Shown here: positions 1-7,595 of the stretch, one piece after another
Numbering within the stretch: the stretch's first letter is position 1
Layout: each line of letters begins with the position of its first letter
The notes under the pieces: model-generated
The model's database searches: none
The model's input: only the letters and a program-made list of their open reading frames with translations
Told to the model about the DNA's origin: nothing
From: Planococcus maritimus
GTDB lineage: Bacteria > Bacillota > Bacilli > Bacillales_A > Planococcaceae
Reading direction: 5' to 3'
NCBI RefSeq assembly: GCF_001592825.1
Contig: NZ_LTZG01000001.1
Location: 868,001 to 932,000, forward strand
DNA: 64,000 nt
Program-made: the position numbers and the translations under genes

Positions 1-43
1 GACTTGGAAGAGGAAGAGTGAGCAAGCAACATACAAAGAAAAC

Positions 44-200
44 CTCGGGTAATCGTATTTTCCGAAGCTTATCGCTCGCTTTCCGTGGGCTCGCGCCCAA
101 GCCTCCTCAGCCGCTTCGCGTCTTGCGGGGTCTCGGTCGTCTCGCTGATCCACCGGAGTCGAGCGAACGCTTCTCCAAATACTTAGCGAGGTCATTGATT
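44..200. repeat. Intergenic repeat R1 (core form)
   Basis: This non-coding segment holds the blocks TCCGTGGGCTCGCGCCCAAG, CCTCCTCAGCCGCTTCG, GCGGGGTCTCGG and CCACCGGAGTCGAGCGAACG. The same blocks recur near 8.1 kb in this orientation, and near 9.3 and 24.5 kb inverted. This is the shortest form, with no insert between the CAGCCGCTTCG block and the GGGGTCTCGG block. The 62-residue ORF that crosses it is low complexity and looks spurious. Confidence 0.7.
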
Positions 201-269
201 GTTTAGTATAAATATAGGAGACCTCTCTCGTATATTGATTGCAAACCATAAAATTTTTCAACACCCTGA

Positions 270-306
270 GAAAGACATGCCGGGTTTCGGCATGTCTTTC
301 TTTTTT
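270..306 (+). terminator. Intrinsic terminator
   Basis: A perfect 13-bp stem (GAAAGACATGCCG with its complement) and a 5-nt loop are followed by six T. It faces right, so it best terminates transcription entering from the left edge. It also lies just beyond the stop of the leftward MFS gene, where its U-tract would be weak. Confidence 0.8.
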
Positions 307-1552
307 AGGTAGATGGTTTTTCGCCTGTAAGTGTAAATTGGCTTGCGCCGGTTTCCTTGGATTGCTTAAAACTCATGGCCCATAGCACTAGCGAGATGCT
401 GCACATGACGAGGACCGAGACAATTACCACCGGCTGAACGGTGACCAGTTCCGATGCCACCCCGATGATCGCCGTCGCCACAATCACAAGCACCGCTTCC
501 ACCAGGCTGAAGGCACTGACGGTTCTCCCCATGATGTCGACTGGAATATGGTTTTGCGTGAAAGTATGGAAGCCCATATTGGCGAAAGCGAGCGAAAACG
601 CCAAGATAAAAAATCCAGCCGCTGCCCCGGCGAATGAGTCCGATAATGCGTAGACAAGATAGCCAAGCGACATCATTACCGAACCGCCGCCGATCAATGC
701 GACAAGCCTTAGTTTTTTTGTGAAGATCGTATTAACGATCGCGCCGAAAATGATGCCCGCTCCCGCAACACTGACAAGAAATCCATATTCCCCGTCTGAC
801 AGGCCGAGCACGCGTTTCGAGAACGTCGCTTCCTGCGAATCGATGGCCGTCGCCATGACCATCATGCAGCTAAACAAAAAGAATACCGTCATAACGAGCC
901 GAGCGCTTTTGCTGAAATTCAGGACGAGTCGCCAGTCAGTCCGAATTATTTCCCAGGACATACGATGAGCCGTTTCTATCGCGATTGCCGCTTCTTCGAG
1001 TTTTGGCATGGAACGAAGGATGAACGCGGAAAAAACTAGCGCGGCTGCGTTTAAATAAATCGCGGTTTCCGGTATCCCCATCATGAATAACACGCCAGCG
1101 ACAGCCGGCCCGATCAGAAACGCCCCAGAGTCGATGAGACTGCGAAGCGCATTGAAACGCTGGCGATTTTTCTCTGGAATCAATTTGGTGATATAGGTCA
1201 TGGATGCCGGCTCGAACATCGATCCCGCCATATTGATTAACAGCACAAATGCATAGATAAGCCATAACGACGCAGCGAATGGCAGGCAGGCGATGAGCAC
1301 AGCACGCAGGAGATCGAGTGTGATCATCAGGTTGCGCTGATTGACCCGGTCGATGACGCTGCCCGACCAGAAGTTCGTCAAGACCGTAGCAAGCGGTTTG
1401 ACGATATACAGTCCTGCGACCGCAAGCGCGGATCCGGTCATATCCAGTACGATTAAGTTCAAGGCGATCAAATACACCCACGCCCCGAAGTTTGCGATGC
1501 CGATGCCTGTGAGTAAAACTATCGGCTCCCGCCACTCTTTATCTTTCCACAT
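305..1552 (-). CDS. MFS transporter (MFS_3/EntS-like) behind a T-box leader
   Basis: This is a 12-TM major facilitator protein of about 415 residues. Its N-terminus (WREPIVLLTGIGIANFGAWV) and the short basic loop VIDRVNQRNLM between TM2 and TM3 are typical of the MFS_3 group of proton-coupled exporters. The ORF stays open upstream to 1678, but that stretch runs through a T-box leader and its terminator. I therefore place the start at the ATG at 1552, nine bases after GGAG; the ATG at 1561 is an alternative. Substrate is unknown. The leader suggests expression tied to an uncharged tRNA, so export or uptake of an amino acid or peptide is possible. Confidence 0.85.
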   Translation of the reverse strand: MWKDKEWREPIVLLTGIGIANFGAWVYLIALNLIVLDMTGSALAVAGLYIVKPLATVLTNFWSGSVIDRVNQRNLMITLDLLRAVLIACLPFAASLWLIYAFVLLINMAGSMFEPASMTYITKLIPEKNRQRFNALRSLIDSGAFLIGPAVAGVLFMMGIPETAIYLNAAALVFSAFILRSMPKLEEAAIAIETAHRMSWEIIRTDWRLVLNFSKSARLVMTVFFLFSCMMVMATAIDSQEATFSKRVLGLSDGEYGFLVSVAGAGIIFGAIVNTIFTKKLRLVALIGGGSVMMSLGYLVYALSDSFAGAAAGFFILAFSLAFANMGFHTFTQNHIPVDIMGRTVSAFSLVEAVLVIVATAIIGVASELVTVQPVVIVSVLVMCSISLVLWAMSFKQSKETGASQFTLTGEKPST

Positions 1553-1593
1553 CCCTTTCATCTCCGCCACCACTCTCTGTTTCTTCGAGGCAA

Positions 1594-1870
1594 AGAAAAA
1601 AATCCCGCCCCCAAGACAATTGTCTTGGGGACGAGATTCCGGTCGTGGTGCCACCCCTGTTCGCGCATATGTCGCCATATGCGCCTCATTCGGTACATTC
1701 GATCTATACCTGAGCTCTGTAACGGGAGCTCCCGCCGCATCATCCCCTAGGTTCCGACGCGGTGCTCAGAGGCTTGCTTCACTCGCGCCCTTTTGCCCCG
1801 TTCCACCACCCCGGAGCTCTCTAGAAAAAGGATTCGCCAGCTACTGTTCTCTTCATCGCACTGATTTTGA
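1594..1870 (-). promoter_or_regulatory. T-box riboswitch leader with terminator
   Basis: Read leftward, the leader shows an AGTA motif near 1844, AGAGAG near 1820, GGGTGGTGG near 1808, the CTCTGAGCAC block near 1773, and the T-box signature AGGGGTGGCACCACG at 1658-1644. A strong terminator follows: CCCCAAGAC and GTCTTGGGG flank AATT, then GCGGGATTTTTTT (1638-1594). In the expected GAA-NNN-A context the specifier reads CCT (1751-1749), a proline codon. That assignment comes from hand folding and is tentative. The leader directly precedes the MFS gene and has no synthetase gene nearby. Confidence 0.82.
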
Positions 1871-1937
1871 TTTTTACTAGATTACCACGAGACAGTCCCA
1901 TCGGTACATAACAAGTTTCTGCCGGTTTCATCACGAT

Positions 1938-2228
1938 TCATTCAACCGTAACCCGAGAGGCAAGAAAATAAGGAATGTCCGGTGTCGTGTCGAACGGTGC
2001 CACTTTGACGCGGTCGCCTTCTTTGAGTTCCTCGAACGAACTTACCGCGCCGATGAATTCGGTATGGTCGGTCATGAAGATTTCTTCGGTCGGGGCTTGC
2101 CGTGCGTCATCGGACTCGACTTCCAAGATAAAGCTCGCCTCGGTCATTTCCGATACGGTGCCTTGTAAACTTCCGCAACCTGCCAACAACATGGATGCCA
2201 TGACGACTAAACCAAGCAGCTTTTTCAT
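1938..2228 (-). CDS. Small lipoprotein
   Basis: A 96-residue protein with a lipoprotein signal peptide (MKKLLGLVVMASMLLAGCGS, lipobox LLAG-C), exported and anchored to the outer face of the membrane. The mature part is acidic and resembles an OB-like DUF3221-type fold (GTVSEMTEASFILEVESDD, then GDRVKV). The start is the ATG at 2228 with AGGAG eight bases upstream. The 24 residues further upstream have no ribosome binding site and would bury the signal peptide. Function unknown. Confidence 0.72.
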   Translation of the reverse strand: MKKLLGLVVMASMLLAGCGSLQGTVSEMTEASFILEVESDDARQAPTEEIFMTDHTEFIGAVSSFEELKEGDRVKVAPFDTTPDIPYFLASRVTVE

Positions 2229-2417
2229 CTTCCCCACTCCTCTCGCCAGAATCATCACAACCGGCATGACAATTGACTTCATCGTTTCGACGCTAGTCAT
2301 TTGTTCTGATGAATATGGATTTTATGGAAAATATTGATAAATAAATCCTATCATATATAATCTAGGTAGAATATAGTCAATCATGAGCAATTTCACATAA
2401 TAAAATGAATAGGTCTA

Positions 2418-2447
2418 TGGAACTTTTTGGAATGATTTGCGTATAAT
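2418..2447 (+). promoter_or_regulatory. Candidate ECF-sigma-like promoter
   Basis: TGGAAC is followed after 16 bases by CGTATAAT. GGAAC-N16-CGTA matches the bipartite pattern of Bacillus ECF sigma factors (SigM/SigW/SigX group). A TATAAT overlaps the downstream half, but no good sigma-A -35 sits 17 bases before it. It lies about 45 bp ahead of the membrane-anchored protein gene. Confidence 0.4.
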
Positions 2448-2491
2448 TCAATTAAGTTCATTTCTGTGACAGCTATTTATTGAGGGAGCGG

Positions 2492-3043
2492 ATGCAAGTG
2501 AAGAAAAGGTGGTTCATCGTTTTTGTATTCGTTTTCCTATTCTTTCTATCTTATGCTACAGCGACTTATCTCCCATACCAGATCGATAATGTAACACTCC
2601 AACAAGACTTAACAGAATGGGTCTATAAAGAACAAGCGGCCTTAAAGAGTATTGAAATTTTAAGGACCACCCAAGTGGATCATACTTCGTCCCATGTTGT
2701 CCTTTTCGAACTGAAAAGTGGAGAAATCGCTTTTGCGCACATGATGCAAGGCTGGAACGGAAAATTCAAGATCGTCGAATCCGGATGGGGACCTGCGATT
2801 ACGTATCGCGATATCCAAACCAAAAGCGGGGGCTATGGCGTCATCTATGGCGACAATTCGGACCTAGAAATTGATTCGATACGCGCCGATTCCTTGGAAG
2901 TATCATTCGGCTTTTCAGCAGACGTATCGAATGAATTGTATGTTATAAAATATGAGAAACTGCCTGCTTCAATCCAGACAGCTTTTCCAATGGAATTGCG
3001 TCTCTATGACAACAACGATAGAGAAATTGACATAGCGAACTGA
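2492..3043 (+). CDS. Membrane-anchored hypothetical protein
   Basis: About 183 residues: one N-terminal hydrophobic segment (WFIVFVFVFLFFLSYATATY) that could be an uncleaved anchor or a signal peptide, then a soluble extracellular domain of about 150 residues. I recognise no family. GAGGGAG lies upstream. The TTG at 2480 has no site, the ATG at 2492 is close to it, and the GTG at 2498 has better spacing, so the start is uncertain by two codons. It begins a rightward series of three small membrane genes. Confidence 0.65.
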   Translation: MQVKKRWFIVFVFVFLFFLSYATATYLPYQIDNVTLQQDLTEWVYKEQAALKSIEILRTTQVDHTSSHVVLFELKSGEIAFAHMMQGWNGKFKIVESGWGPAITYRDIQTKSGGYGVIYGDNSDLEIDSIRADSLEVSFGFSADVSNELYVIKYEKLPASIQTAFPMELRLYDNNDREIDIAN

Positions 3044-3102
3044 ATTTGGGTTCATATCTTCTGCCATTTTCAATAGGACACTCACTTTTAGGAGGAATTA
3101 CT

Positions 3103-3318
3103 ATGGCCAAAAACAACAAATCCGAAGACCAGCGCGATCGCCTTCAGCTGAAAGACCAGAAAGAACATGCAGGCAGCAATGTCAACGACTCCACCAACCG
3201 CGCACAGAGCGGCATGCCGGATACACGCGGCATGGGTTGGAAAGACATCGGCGGCGTGATTTTGCTGCTGGTGATTTTGTTGATTGCCTATACTTTCTAC
3301 CAAATGTTTTTCGGTTAA
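3103..3318 (+). CDS. Small C-terminally anchored membrane protein
   Basis: A 71-residue protein with a very polar, charged N-terminal half (KNNKSEDQRDRLQLKDQKEH) and one C-terminal membrane helix (GVILLLVILLIAYTFYQMFF). The start is the ATG at 3103 behind TAGGAGG with ideal spacing; upstream in-frame codons belong to the intergenic gap. It follows the preceding gene by about 60 bp and precedes another membrane-anchored gene by 30 bp, so the three may be co-transcribed. Function unknown. Confidence 0.75.
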   Translation: MAKNNKSEDQRDRLQLKDQKEHAGSNVNDSTNRAQSGMPDTRGMGWKDIGGVILLLVILLIAYTFYQMFFG

Positions 3319-3348
3319 GAAACTGGATGGTCAAAAAGGAGTGGGAAT

Positions 3349-3852
3349 TTGAATAAGAAGATTTTAGTCACCGTAGTCACTTTAATGGTATTCGTAGTTC
3401 TAGTCGGCGGAACGGTGATGTTTTTGAAAAGCAATCCGCCGCTTGAAACGAACAGCTTGGCCTATACTGAGAGCGGCCATGCTGTGACAGTCGGGTTTGG
3501 CAATCAAGGATGGGGCGATTTCCAATTAACCGAAGTGGCGGTCAATAATTTTGAAGAGCCGCTAGAAAGGAAAATCCAACTGAGCAATCCGCTGAAAGGC
3601 TTTGTCGTTACAGATGATTTTGAATCTGCGGAAGCCCAGGCTTATGATTTTACAGATCTTGATGAGGTGACGATTAAAACCGGCACTTCCCCCACTGGCC
3701 TTTTGGAAAAAGTGAACAACGGGACCGCTTCTGAAGATGATGAAGCGTATGCGCTCACAGTTAAACATGACAAAAAAATTCATACCGTTCATATCAAATA
3801 CAGTTATTTTGGAATCACTTTATATGAACAAGTGGAGGTATCTTCCTCATAA
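3349..3852 (+). CDS. Membrane-anchored hypothetical protein
   Basis: A 167-residue protein with one N-terminal membrane helix (ILVTVVTLMVFVVLVGGTVMF), then an extracellular domain rich in beta-strand-like stretches. The start is TTG, preceded by AAGGAG at six bases, and no ATG lies nearby in frame. A strong terminator follows directly. Its design resembles the gene at 2492 (anchor plus small domain), but I see no sequence similarity and recognise no family. Confidence 0.7.
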   Translation: MNKKILVTVVTLMVFVVLVGGTVMFLKSNPPLETNSLAYTESGHAVTVGFGNQGWGDFQLTEVAVNNFEEPLERKIQLSNPLKGFVVTDDFESAEAQAYDFTDLDEVTIKTGTSPTGLLEKVNNGTASEDDEAYALTVKHDKKIHTVHIKYSYFGITLYEQVEVSSS

Positions 3853-3858
3853 AACTAG

Positions 3859-3895
3859 AAAACGACACAGCTGCATCTGGCTGTGTCGTTTTTGT
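3859..3895 (+). terminator. Intrinsic terminator
   Basis: AAAACGACACAG pairs with CTGTGTCGTTTT around a 10-nt loop, with a trailing T run. It ends the rightward three-gene group and may also serve the convergent gene at 3923. Confidence 0.85.
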
Positions 3896-3922
3896 ATGCC
3901 TCCATTGAACCTGTACGTTTTG

Positions 3923-4534
3923 TTAAGGTTTTTTCCGAAACAGATAGTTCTCAGCAGCAACGCTGTACTTCAATCCCTTCATCTTCTCTTTGACTAGCGC
4001 AAAGTCAACCGGCTTTTCCTTCGGGAGCTTGAAGTATTCCTCCAAATTGTCCCGCTCTATGTTATCGTTGTCGCTCACGATGCCGATCAACTCAAAGTCG
4101 TCATCGAACCTGGCTAAAGTGGCATCGCCATGGCTGTCATTGCATAATAAAATGCCGCCCGGTTTTAAGTATTGCTTGGTTTCCTGCCCGACAAACCCGG
4201 CGTATTGGGAAATGATTAAATCCACTTGCCCGATTTCAAGCGGCTCGGTATAATCCTGGCCGATAAAGGAAATCTTGCAGGCCTCCGGATACTCTTTGTG
4301 TTGCTCTATGTAATCCTGGATGCCGTCCATTTGTTTAAAAAACCGAATGGCTCCTTTGAAATTATCGATATACGTTACTTCAGGAATGACGAGAGACGGA
4401 GAGATATCAATAAAAGAGCCCGGGTAAATCGCTTTTTGCACGCCGTATTCCTTCGCGACAGCTTTGTACAAGGCTTTCCTATCTCCTGTTTTACGTATAT
4501 ATTCTTGGTATTCTTCAAGAAATCCCTTTTCCAT
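3923..4534 (-). CDS. Methyltransferase-fold hypothetical protein
   Basis: About 203 residues with a Rossmann-like layout: SFIDISPSLVIPEVTYIDN near the N-terminus, then VDLIISQYAGFVGQETKQYL and LKPGGILLCNDSHGDATLA, which resemble strands 4 and 5 of class I SAM-dependent methyltransferases. The usual GxGxG loop is not evident, so it may be a divergent or non-catalytic member. I chose the ATG at 4534, nine bases after AGGGG, because the upstream ATG at 4543 abuts that sequence. Stands alone and converges with the preceding group. Confidence 0.65.
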   Translation of the reverse strand: MEKGFLEEYQEYIRKTGDRKALYKAVAKEYGVQKAIYPGSFIDISPSLVIPEVTYIDNFKGAIRFFKQMDGIQDYIEQHKEYPEACKISFIGQDYTEPLEIGQVDLIISQYAGFVGQETKQYLKPGGILLCNDSHGDATLARFDDDFELIGIVSDNDNIERDNLEEYFKLPKEKPVDFALVKEKMKGLKYSVAAENYLFRKKP

Positions 4535-4631
4535 CTGCGCCATCCCCTGTTCTTTCTTATGCTATGCTTGAGTTAATTACAATTAATTGGCAACACCCTG
4601 CTTAACGCCATTATTGAAAGGAGCTTGTGTC

Positions 4632-4730
4632 ATGACTTCTGTATTCCTGACCGGAGTGTTCACTTGGCTTTTACTAATCGTGTTAGTGATCGCGTTGGTG
4701 GTTCTATTCAGAAAGATAAGACAATCTTAG
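4632..4730 (+). CDS. 32-aa single-helix membrane peptide
   Basis: A short ORF, easy to miss: ATG at 4632 behind AAGGAG (nine-base spacing), TAG at 4728-4730. The peptide starts MTSVFLTGVFTWLLLIV, continues as one long hydrophobic helix and ends in a basic tail (FRKIRQS). One strong ribosome binding site, one helix and a positive C-terminus are typical of small bacterial membrane proteins. It lies alone between two leftward genes. Function unknown. Confidence 0.62.
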   Translation: MTSVFLTGVFTWLLLIVLVIALVVLFRKIRQS

Positions 4731-4737
4731 TCGATTG

Positions 4738-4929
4738 TTATTCCTCTTTCTGCTCGATCCGCCAGGCGATGAATTTAACCACCTCGGCAATAAAAAAGGC
4801 GCCGAGCACCCACGGAATAAATTCATAGCCCGCGCCATCCGCCCAAATGCCCGAGACGATAATCGCTATGAAGGCACCTCCAAGAAACGAGAGATAATAG
4901 GCCCTGTTATCCTTCAAAAATTCTCTCAT
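4738..4929 (-). CDS. Small two-helix membrane protein
   Basis: A 63-residue protein with two membrane helices (YLSFLGGAFIAIIVSGIWA and IPWVLGAFFIAEVVKFIAW) and an acidic C-terminal tail. The start is the ATG at 4929 behind GGGAG; the longer open frame overlaps the Nudix gene. It follows that gene by about 25 bp on the same strand, so the two are probably co-transcribed. No family recognised. Confidence 0.65.
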   Translation of the reverse strand: MREFLKDNRAYYLSFLGGAFIAIIVSGIWADGAGYEFIPWVLGAFFIAEVVKFIAWRIEQKEE

Positions 4930-4955
4930 CCGCTTCACTCCCAACGAACGCGCAC

Positions 4956-5417
4956 TTATTTGACTATCGGCAAGCCCGCCTTGTCCACCCAATCTTGGAT
5001 AAAACGCTCTTGATGCGAATTGATTTTCGGCAGCTCGTTCGGCTTGAAGAAACGGTGCTCGTGGCTTTCCGCTCCTTCTTGCATGAGCTCGCCTGAAAAC
5101 TCTTGTGTATGAAAAATAATTTGCACGCTATAGACTTGGTCGCCATTTTGGTATTCGGCATAGCCCTCTTCCCCGGAATACAGGCCAAATAGCTGGAGGT
5201 TTTCTGCCCGCAGCCCGGTTTCTTCATAGGTTTCCCGAACGGCGGTCTCGAGAAATGTTTCGCCAGGCTCCATGACCCCACCCGGGATTCCCCAAACGTC
5301 GCGGTCTTTTCGATGCTGAAGCAAAATCAGGCCATTTTGTTCAATAATGATTCCACAGCCAACCGTCATCAATAAATTCGAACCGATCAACTGGCGCATG
5401 TCTTGAATGTAATTCAT
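4956..5417 (-). CDS. Nudix hydrolase
   Basis: A 153-residue cytosolic protein with a full Nudix box around residues 46-68: GGVMEPGETFLETAVRETYE followed by ETGL. This matches Gx5Ex7REUxEExGU and holds the metal-binding glutamates. Preceding residues WGIPGG are typical of ADP-ribose/NTP-type Nudix enzymes. The family hydrolyses nucleoside diphosphates linked to a further moiety; the substrate here cannot be read from sequence. The start ATG follows a purine-rich GGGGGAA site. Confidence 0.9.
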   Translation of the reverse strand: MNYIQDMRQLIGSNLLMTVGCGIIIEQNGLILLQHRKDRDVWGIPGGVMEPGETFLETAVRETYEETGLRAENLQLFGLYSGEEGYAEYQNGDQVYSVQIIFHTQEFSGELMQEGAESHEHRFFKPNELPKINSHQERFIQDWVDKAGLPIVK

Positions 5418-5466
5418 GGTTATTTCCCCCGTTAGTTATAGTTTCTCTTTATTGATAATTTCTCCT

Positions 5467-6015
5467 CTACCTTTCTCCATAGCTGAGTGCGCTGTCTTTG
5501 TTCATTACCAGCATCCACCTCATAAGCACTATGCGGTCTACTAATTTCACGCCATTGGATGCTGCCAGTTTCTTTGCCGGCTCCGTATAGCCACTATTCG
5601 TAACCACCCAACATTCATCCGCTTTATAATGCAATTTCGCCGTGGAAACTTCTTGAACGGCTTTCAATCCGACTTTCTTTTTATAGCGTTTTGCTTGGAC
5701 AACTATTCTCCGCCCGCCTTTCGACAAGATGAGGTCTGCGCCGTAATCTCCAGTGGCCGGTGTCATCTGTACGTGATAGCCTCTTTCTAAAAACAATACG
5801 CGAAGATAGTCTTCGAATTCTTTCCCCTTCATCTGATCTACTTGCAATATGCCTGATCGCTTCAATTTGCGGTCTTTAAGAATATTAGCGATGAATGTAA
5901 GCGTAAATGCAGCTAAAATAAAAACAACCAGAAACCCTGTCAATTGAGGATCCGCTGTGGCGATACTCCACATCAAATCCAAACCTAATCGAAACCCACT
6001 AAAAAAACCCTCCAT
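5467..6015 (-). CDS. Mrr-type restriction endonuclease-like membrane protein
   Basis: A 182-residue protein. An N-terminal membrane helix (TGFLVVFILAAFTLTFIANI) is followed by an Mrr_cat/PD-(D/E)xK domain: GKEFEDYLRVLFLERGY, then GDYGADLILSKGGRRIVVQA continuing KRYKKKVG, with D, QAK and the upstream E as expected catalytic residues, then VQEVSTAKLHYKADECWVVT. Mrr homologues cut modified DNA, but membrane-tethered versions are common in Firmicutes with no known restriction role. AGGGGT lies before the ATG. Confidence 0.82.
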   Translation of the reverse strand: MEGFFSGFRLGLDLMWSIATADPQLTGFLVVFILAAFTLTFIANILKDRKLKRSGILQVDQMKGKEFEDYLRVLFLERGYHVQMTPATGDYGADLILSKGGRRIVVQAKRYKKKVGLKAVQEVSTAKLHYKADECWVVTNSGYTEPAKKLAASNGVKLVDRIVLMRWMLVMNKDSALSYGER

Positions 6016-6356
6016 AAGATACCCCTCCAGTTTTATTAAAACTCCTTTATACCTTTAAATATACCAATAAAAACCATTATGAGCTAAAGAATTTTAGTAC
6101 ATCATCTACAGGAATTATTTTTCGTTCATACGTAATTCTTTTATCATTGTAGTATAAAAGCAAAAACGAAAGCATGAAGCGTGACATAGCCAAGAAAGAG
6201 AAAAATGTTCCTCAGTTACTACGGTATGCGGAAACGTTCCGGATATCTTCATCTTTGAGAAAGTATGTGGAGATTTTATTATGAAAAGTTCAAGACAAGG
6301 TAATAGAGTGATACTCATTTAAGTACTTTCTCACAATACAGAGTTAAAAATATTAA
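6016..6356. other. Gene-free interval
   Basis: This AT-rich stretch has no ORF with a ribosome binding site. The 67-codon leftward frame at 6115-6318 starts without one and has no clear domain character. The left end holds the leader of the Mrr-like gene and the right end runs into a terminator hairpin. Confidence 0.6.
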
Positions 6357-6412
6357 AACACCGCAAGCAACAAAATCCCGATACTTCGGGAATTTATATT
6401 GCTTGCGGTGTT
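6357..6412 (-). terminator. Long terminator hairpin
   Basis: AACACCGCAAGCAA pairs with TTGCTTGCGGTGTT, and a nested TCCCG/CGGGA hairpin lies in the loop. Leftward it is followed by TTTTAATATTTTT, so it ends the yczE-like transcript. Confidence 0.85.
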
Positions 6413-6415
6413 TCT

Positions 6416-7024
6416 TTAATGATGATTAGGCAACAATACCCGGTCCAAAGTTTTCGCCGTCACAGGCATGATCGCATTCAAAATCAATCCGCCAAAGCAA
6501 ACTGTCAGCACGGTCCCGATGCCGATGGGGCCGCTGAACACTATCGCTAAAACGAGAAACATCAAGTAGATGGCAGTTCTCGAGACGAACAGGTTGGTCT
6601 TTGCGAGTTCTTTTACAAGAAGCGTCAGGCGATCCACTGGAATCGGTGCAAAATTGGTGTGAAGGTAGATCGCTGAGCCCACCCCTACCGCCAACAAGCC
6701 CGCTGTAAAATAAAGCGTCTGGCTGGTGACATTTTCAGGGACAACGATAGCGCTCAATATGTGAAGCCATAGGTCAATGCCGATCCCGACGATAATGGCG
6801 GTCATGATGCCGAGGAGCTCTGGTCTTTGACGGCCGAGCATGGCGTTTCCGACAATCATGATGGCGGCGATGATGATTTCCCAGCTCCCGACCGTCAATC
6901 CGACATTGAAGCTGAGCCCAACAAGCAAAGCATCGAACGGAGACGTGCCGAGATCCGATAAAATGGTCAGCGCAATGCCAAGTGACAATAATAATAGACC
7001 TGAGACATAGAAGAAATATTTCAT
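6416..7024 (-). CDS. yczE: YczE/YyaS/YitT-family membrane protein
   Basis: About 202 residues with six predicted membrane helices. The N-terminal block GLLLLSLGIALTILSDLGTS-PFDAL and the later repeat NFAPIPVDRL are the paired signature of the YczE/YitT family. Molecular role is unknown; in Bacillus, yczE affects lipopeptide production. The start is the ATG at 7024 behind GGGAG. It is divergent from a MarR-family gene, and its -35 region lies inside a palindrome placed as the MarR operator, so repression by that regulator is likely. Confidence 0.8.
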   Translation of the reverse strand: MKYFFYVSGLLLLSLGIALTILSDLGTSPFDALLVGLSFNVGLTVGSWEIIIAAIMIVGNAMLGRQRPELLGIMTAIIVGIGIDLWLHILSAIVVPENVTSQTLYFTAGLLAVGVGSAIYLHTNFAPIPVDRLTLLVKELAKTNLFVSRTAIYLMFLVLAIVFSGPIGIGTVLTVCFGGLILNAIMPVTAKTLDRVLLPNHH

Positions 7025-7080
7025 TTTCCGCTCTCCCTTCTTGCATTGGCCGAATGATTTTTGTACACTCAATATAATTC

Positions 7081-7106
7081 ATTATTGTTGCAAATGCAAC
7101 ATAATA
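7081..7106. promoter_or_regulatory. Putative MarR operator over the yczE promoter
   Basis: The palindrome ATTGTTGCAAATGCAACATAAT (core GTTGCA-AA-TGCAAC) lies between the divergent yczE and marR genes. On the leftward strand TTGCAT and TATATT are 17 bp apart, and the palindrome covers this -35. A bound dimer would block yczE transcription and sit only about 15 bp upstream of the marR start. Confidence 0.65.
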
Positions 7107-7120
7107 AAAGGAGCCAATTT

Positions 7121-7573
7121 ATGATCGAAATTCTGCGTGAAGTTGGCATGATTGCCCGCGCCTTGGATTCCATCAGCAATATCGAATTTAAAGAGCTCGA
7201 GCTGACAAAAGGGCAATACTTATATGTCGTCCGCATTTGCGAAAACCCGGGTATCATCCAGGAGCAATTGCTCGACCTAATCAAAGTCGACCGCTCCACC
7301 GCAACGCGCGCCCTCCAAAAGTTGGAGAGCAATGGCTTTATTGAAAAACGCAATGATCCCGATAATAAGAAAATCCGAAAAATTTATCCGACTGAAAAAG
7401 CACGCCAGGCCTACCCTTTCATCCTCCGGGAAAATGACCATTCCAACGCGGTCGCACTCGATGGTTTTACAGAGCAAGAAGCGGTAGAAGTCGAACGCTA
7501 TTTGCGCCGCATCCGCCAAAACATCGAAGTCGATTTTGAAGCGGTCAAAAAAGGACATAAGCGCGAATATTAA
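7121..7573 (+). CDS. MarR-family transcriptional regulator
   Basis: A 150-residue winged-helix protein. Helix-turn-helix residues lie in LLDLIKVDRSTATRALQKLE and the wing in GFIEKRNDPDNKKIRKIYPT. The start is the ATG at 7121 behind AAGGAG; the frame upstream runs through the operator palindrome. MarR proteins bind palindromes as dimers and are released by ligands or oxidants. Its stop is 22 bp from the paiA-like start, so the two are likely one transcript and the regulator may also control that gene. Confidence 0.88.
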   Translation: MIEILREVGMIARALDSISNIEFKELELTKGQYLYVVRICENPGIIQEQLLDLIKVDRSTATRALQKLESNGFIEKRNDPDNKKIRKIYPTEKARQAYPFILRENDHSNAVALDGFTEQEAVEVERYLRRIRQNIEVDFEAVKKGHKREY

Positions 7574-7595
7574 CGATGAAAAGGAGCGAATTTCC

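Noticed and set aside
18..206. 62-residue ORF through the first repeat
   Set aside because: It is made only of R1 repeat sequence, has no usable ribosome binding site and changes frame in the other copies.
5467..6015. Restriction-modification or anti-phage defence system around the Mrr-like gene
   Set aside because: No methylase, specificity or other defence gene is nearby, and the nuclease has a membrane anchor; a single housekeeping-type gene is more likely.
6115..6318. 67-residue leftward ORF
   Set aside because: No ribosome binding site, random-looking composition and AT-rich surroundings.
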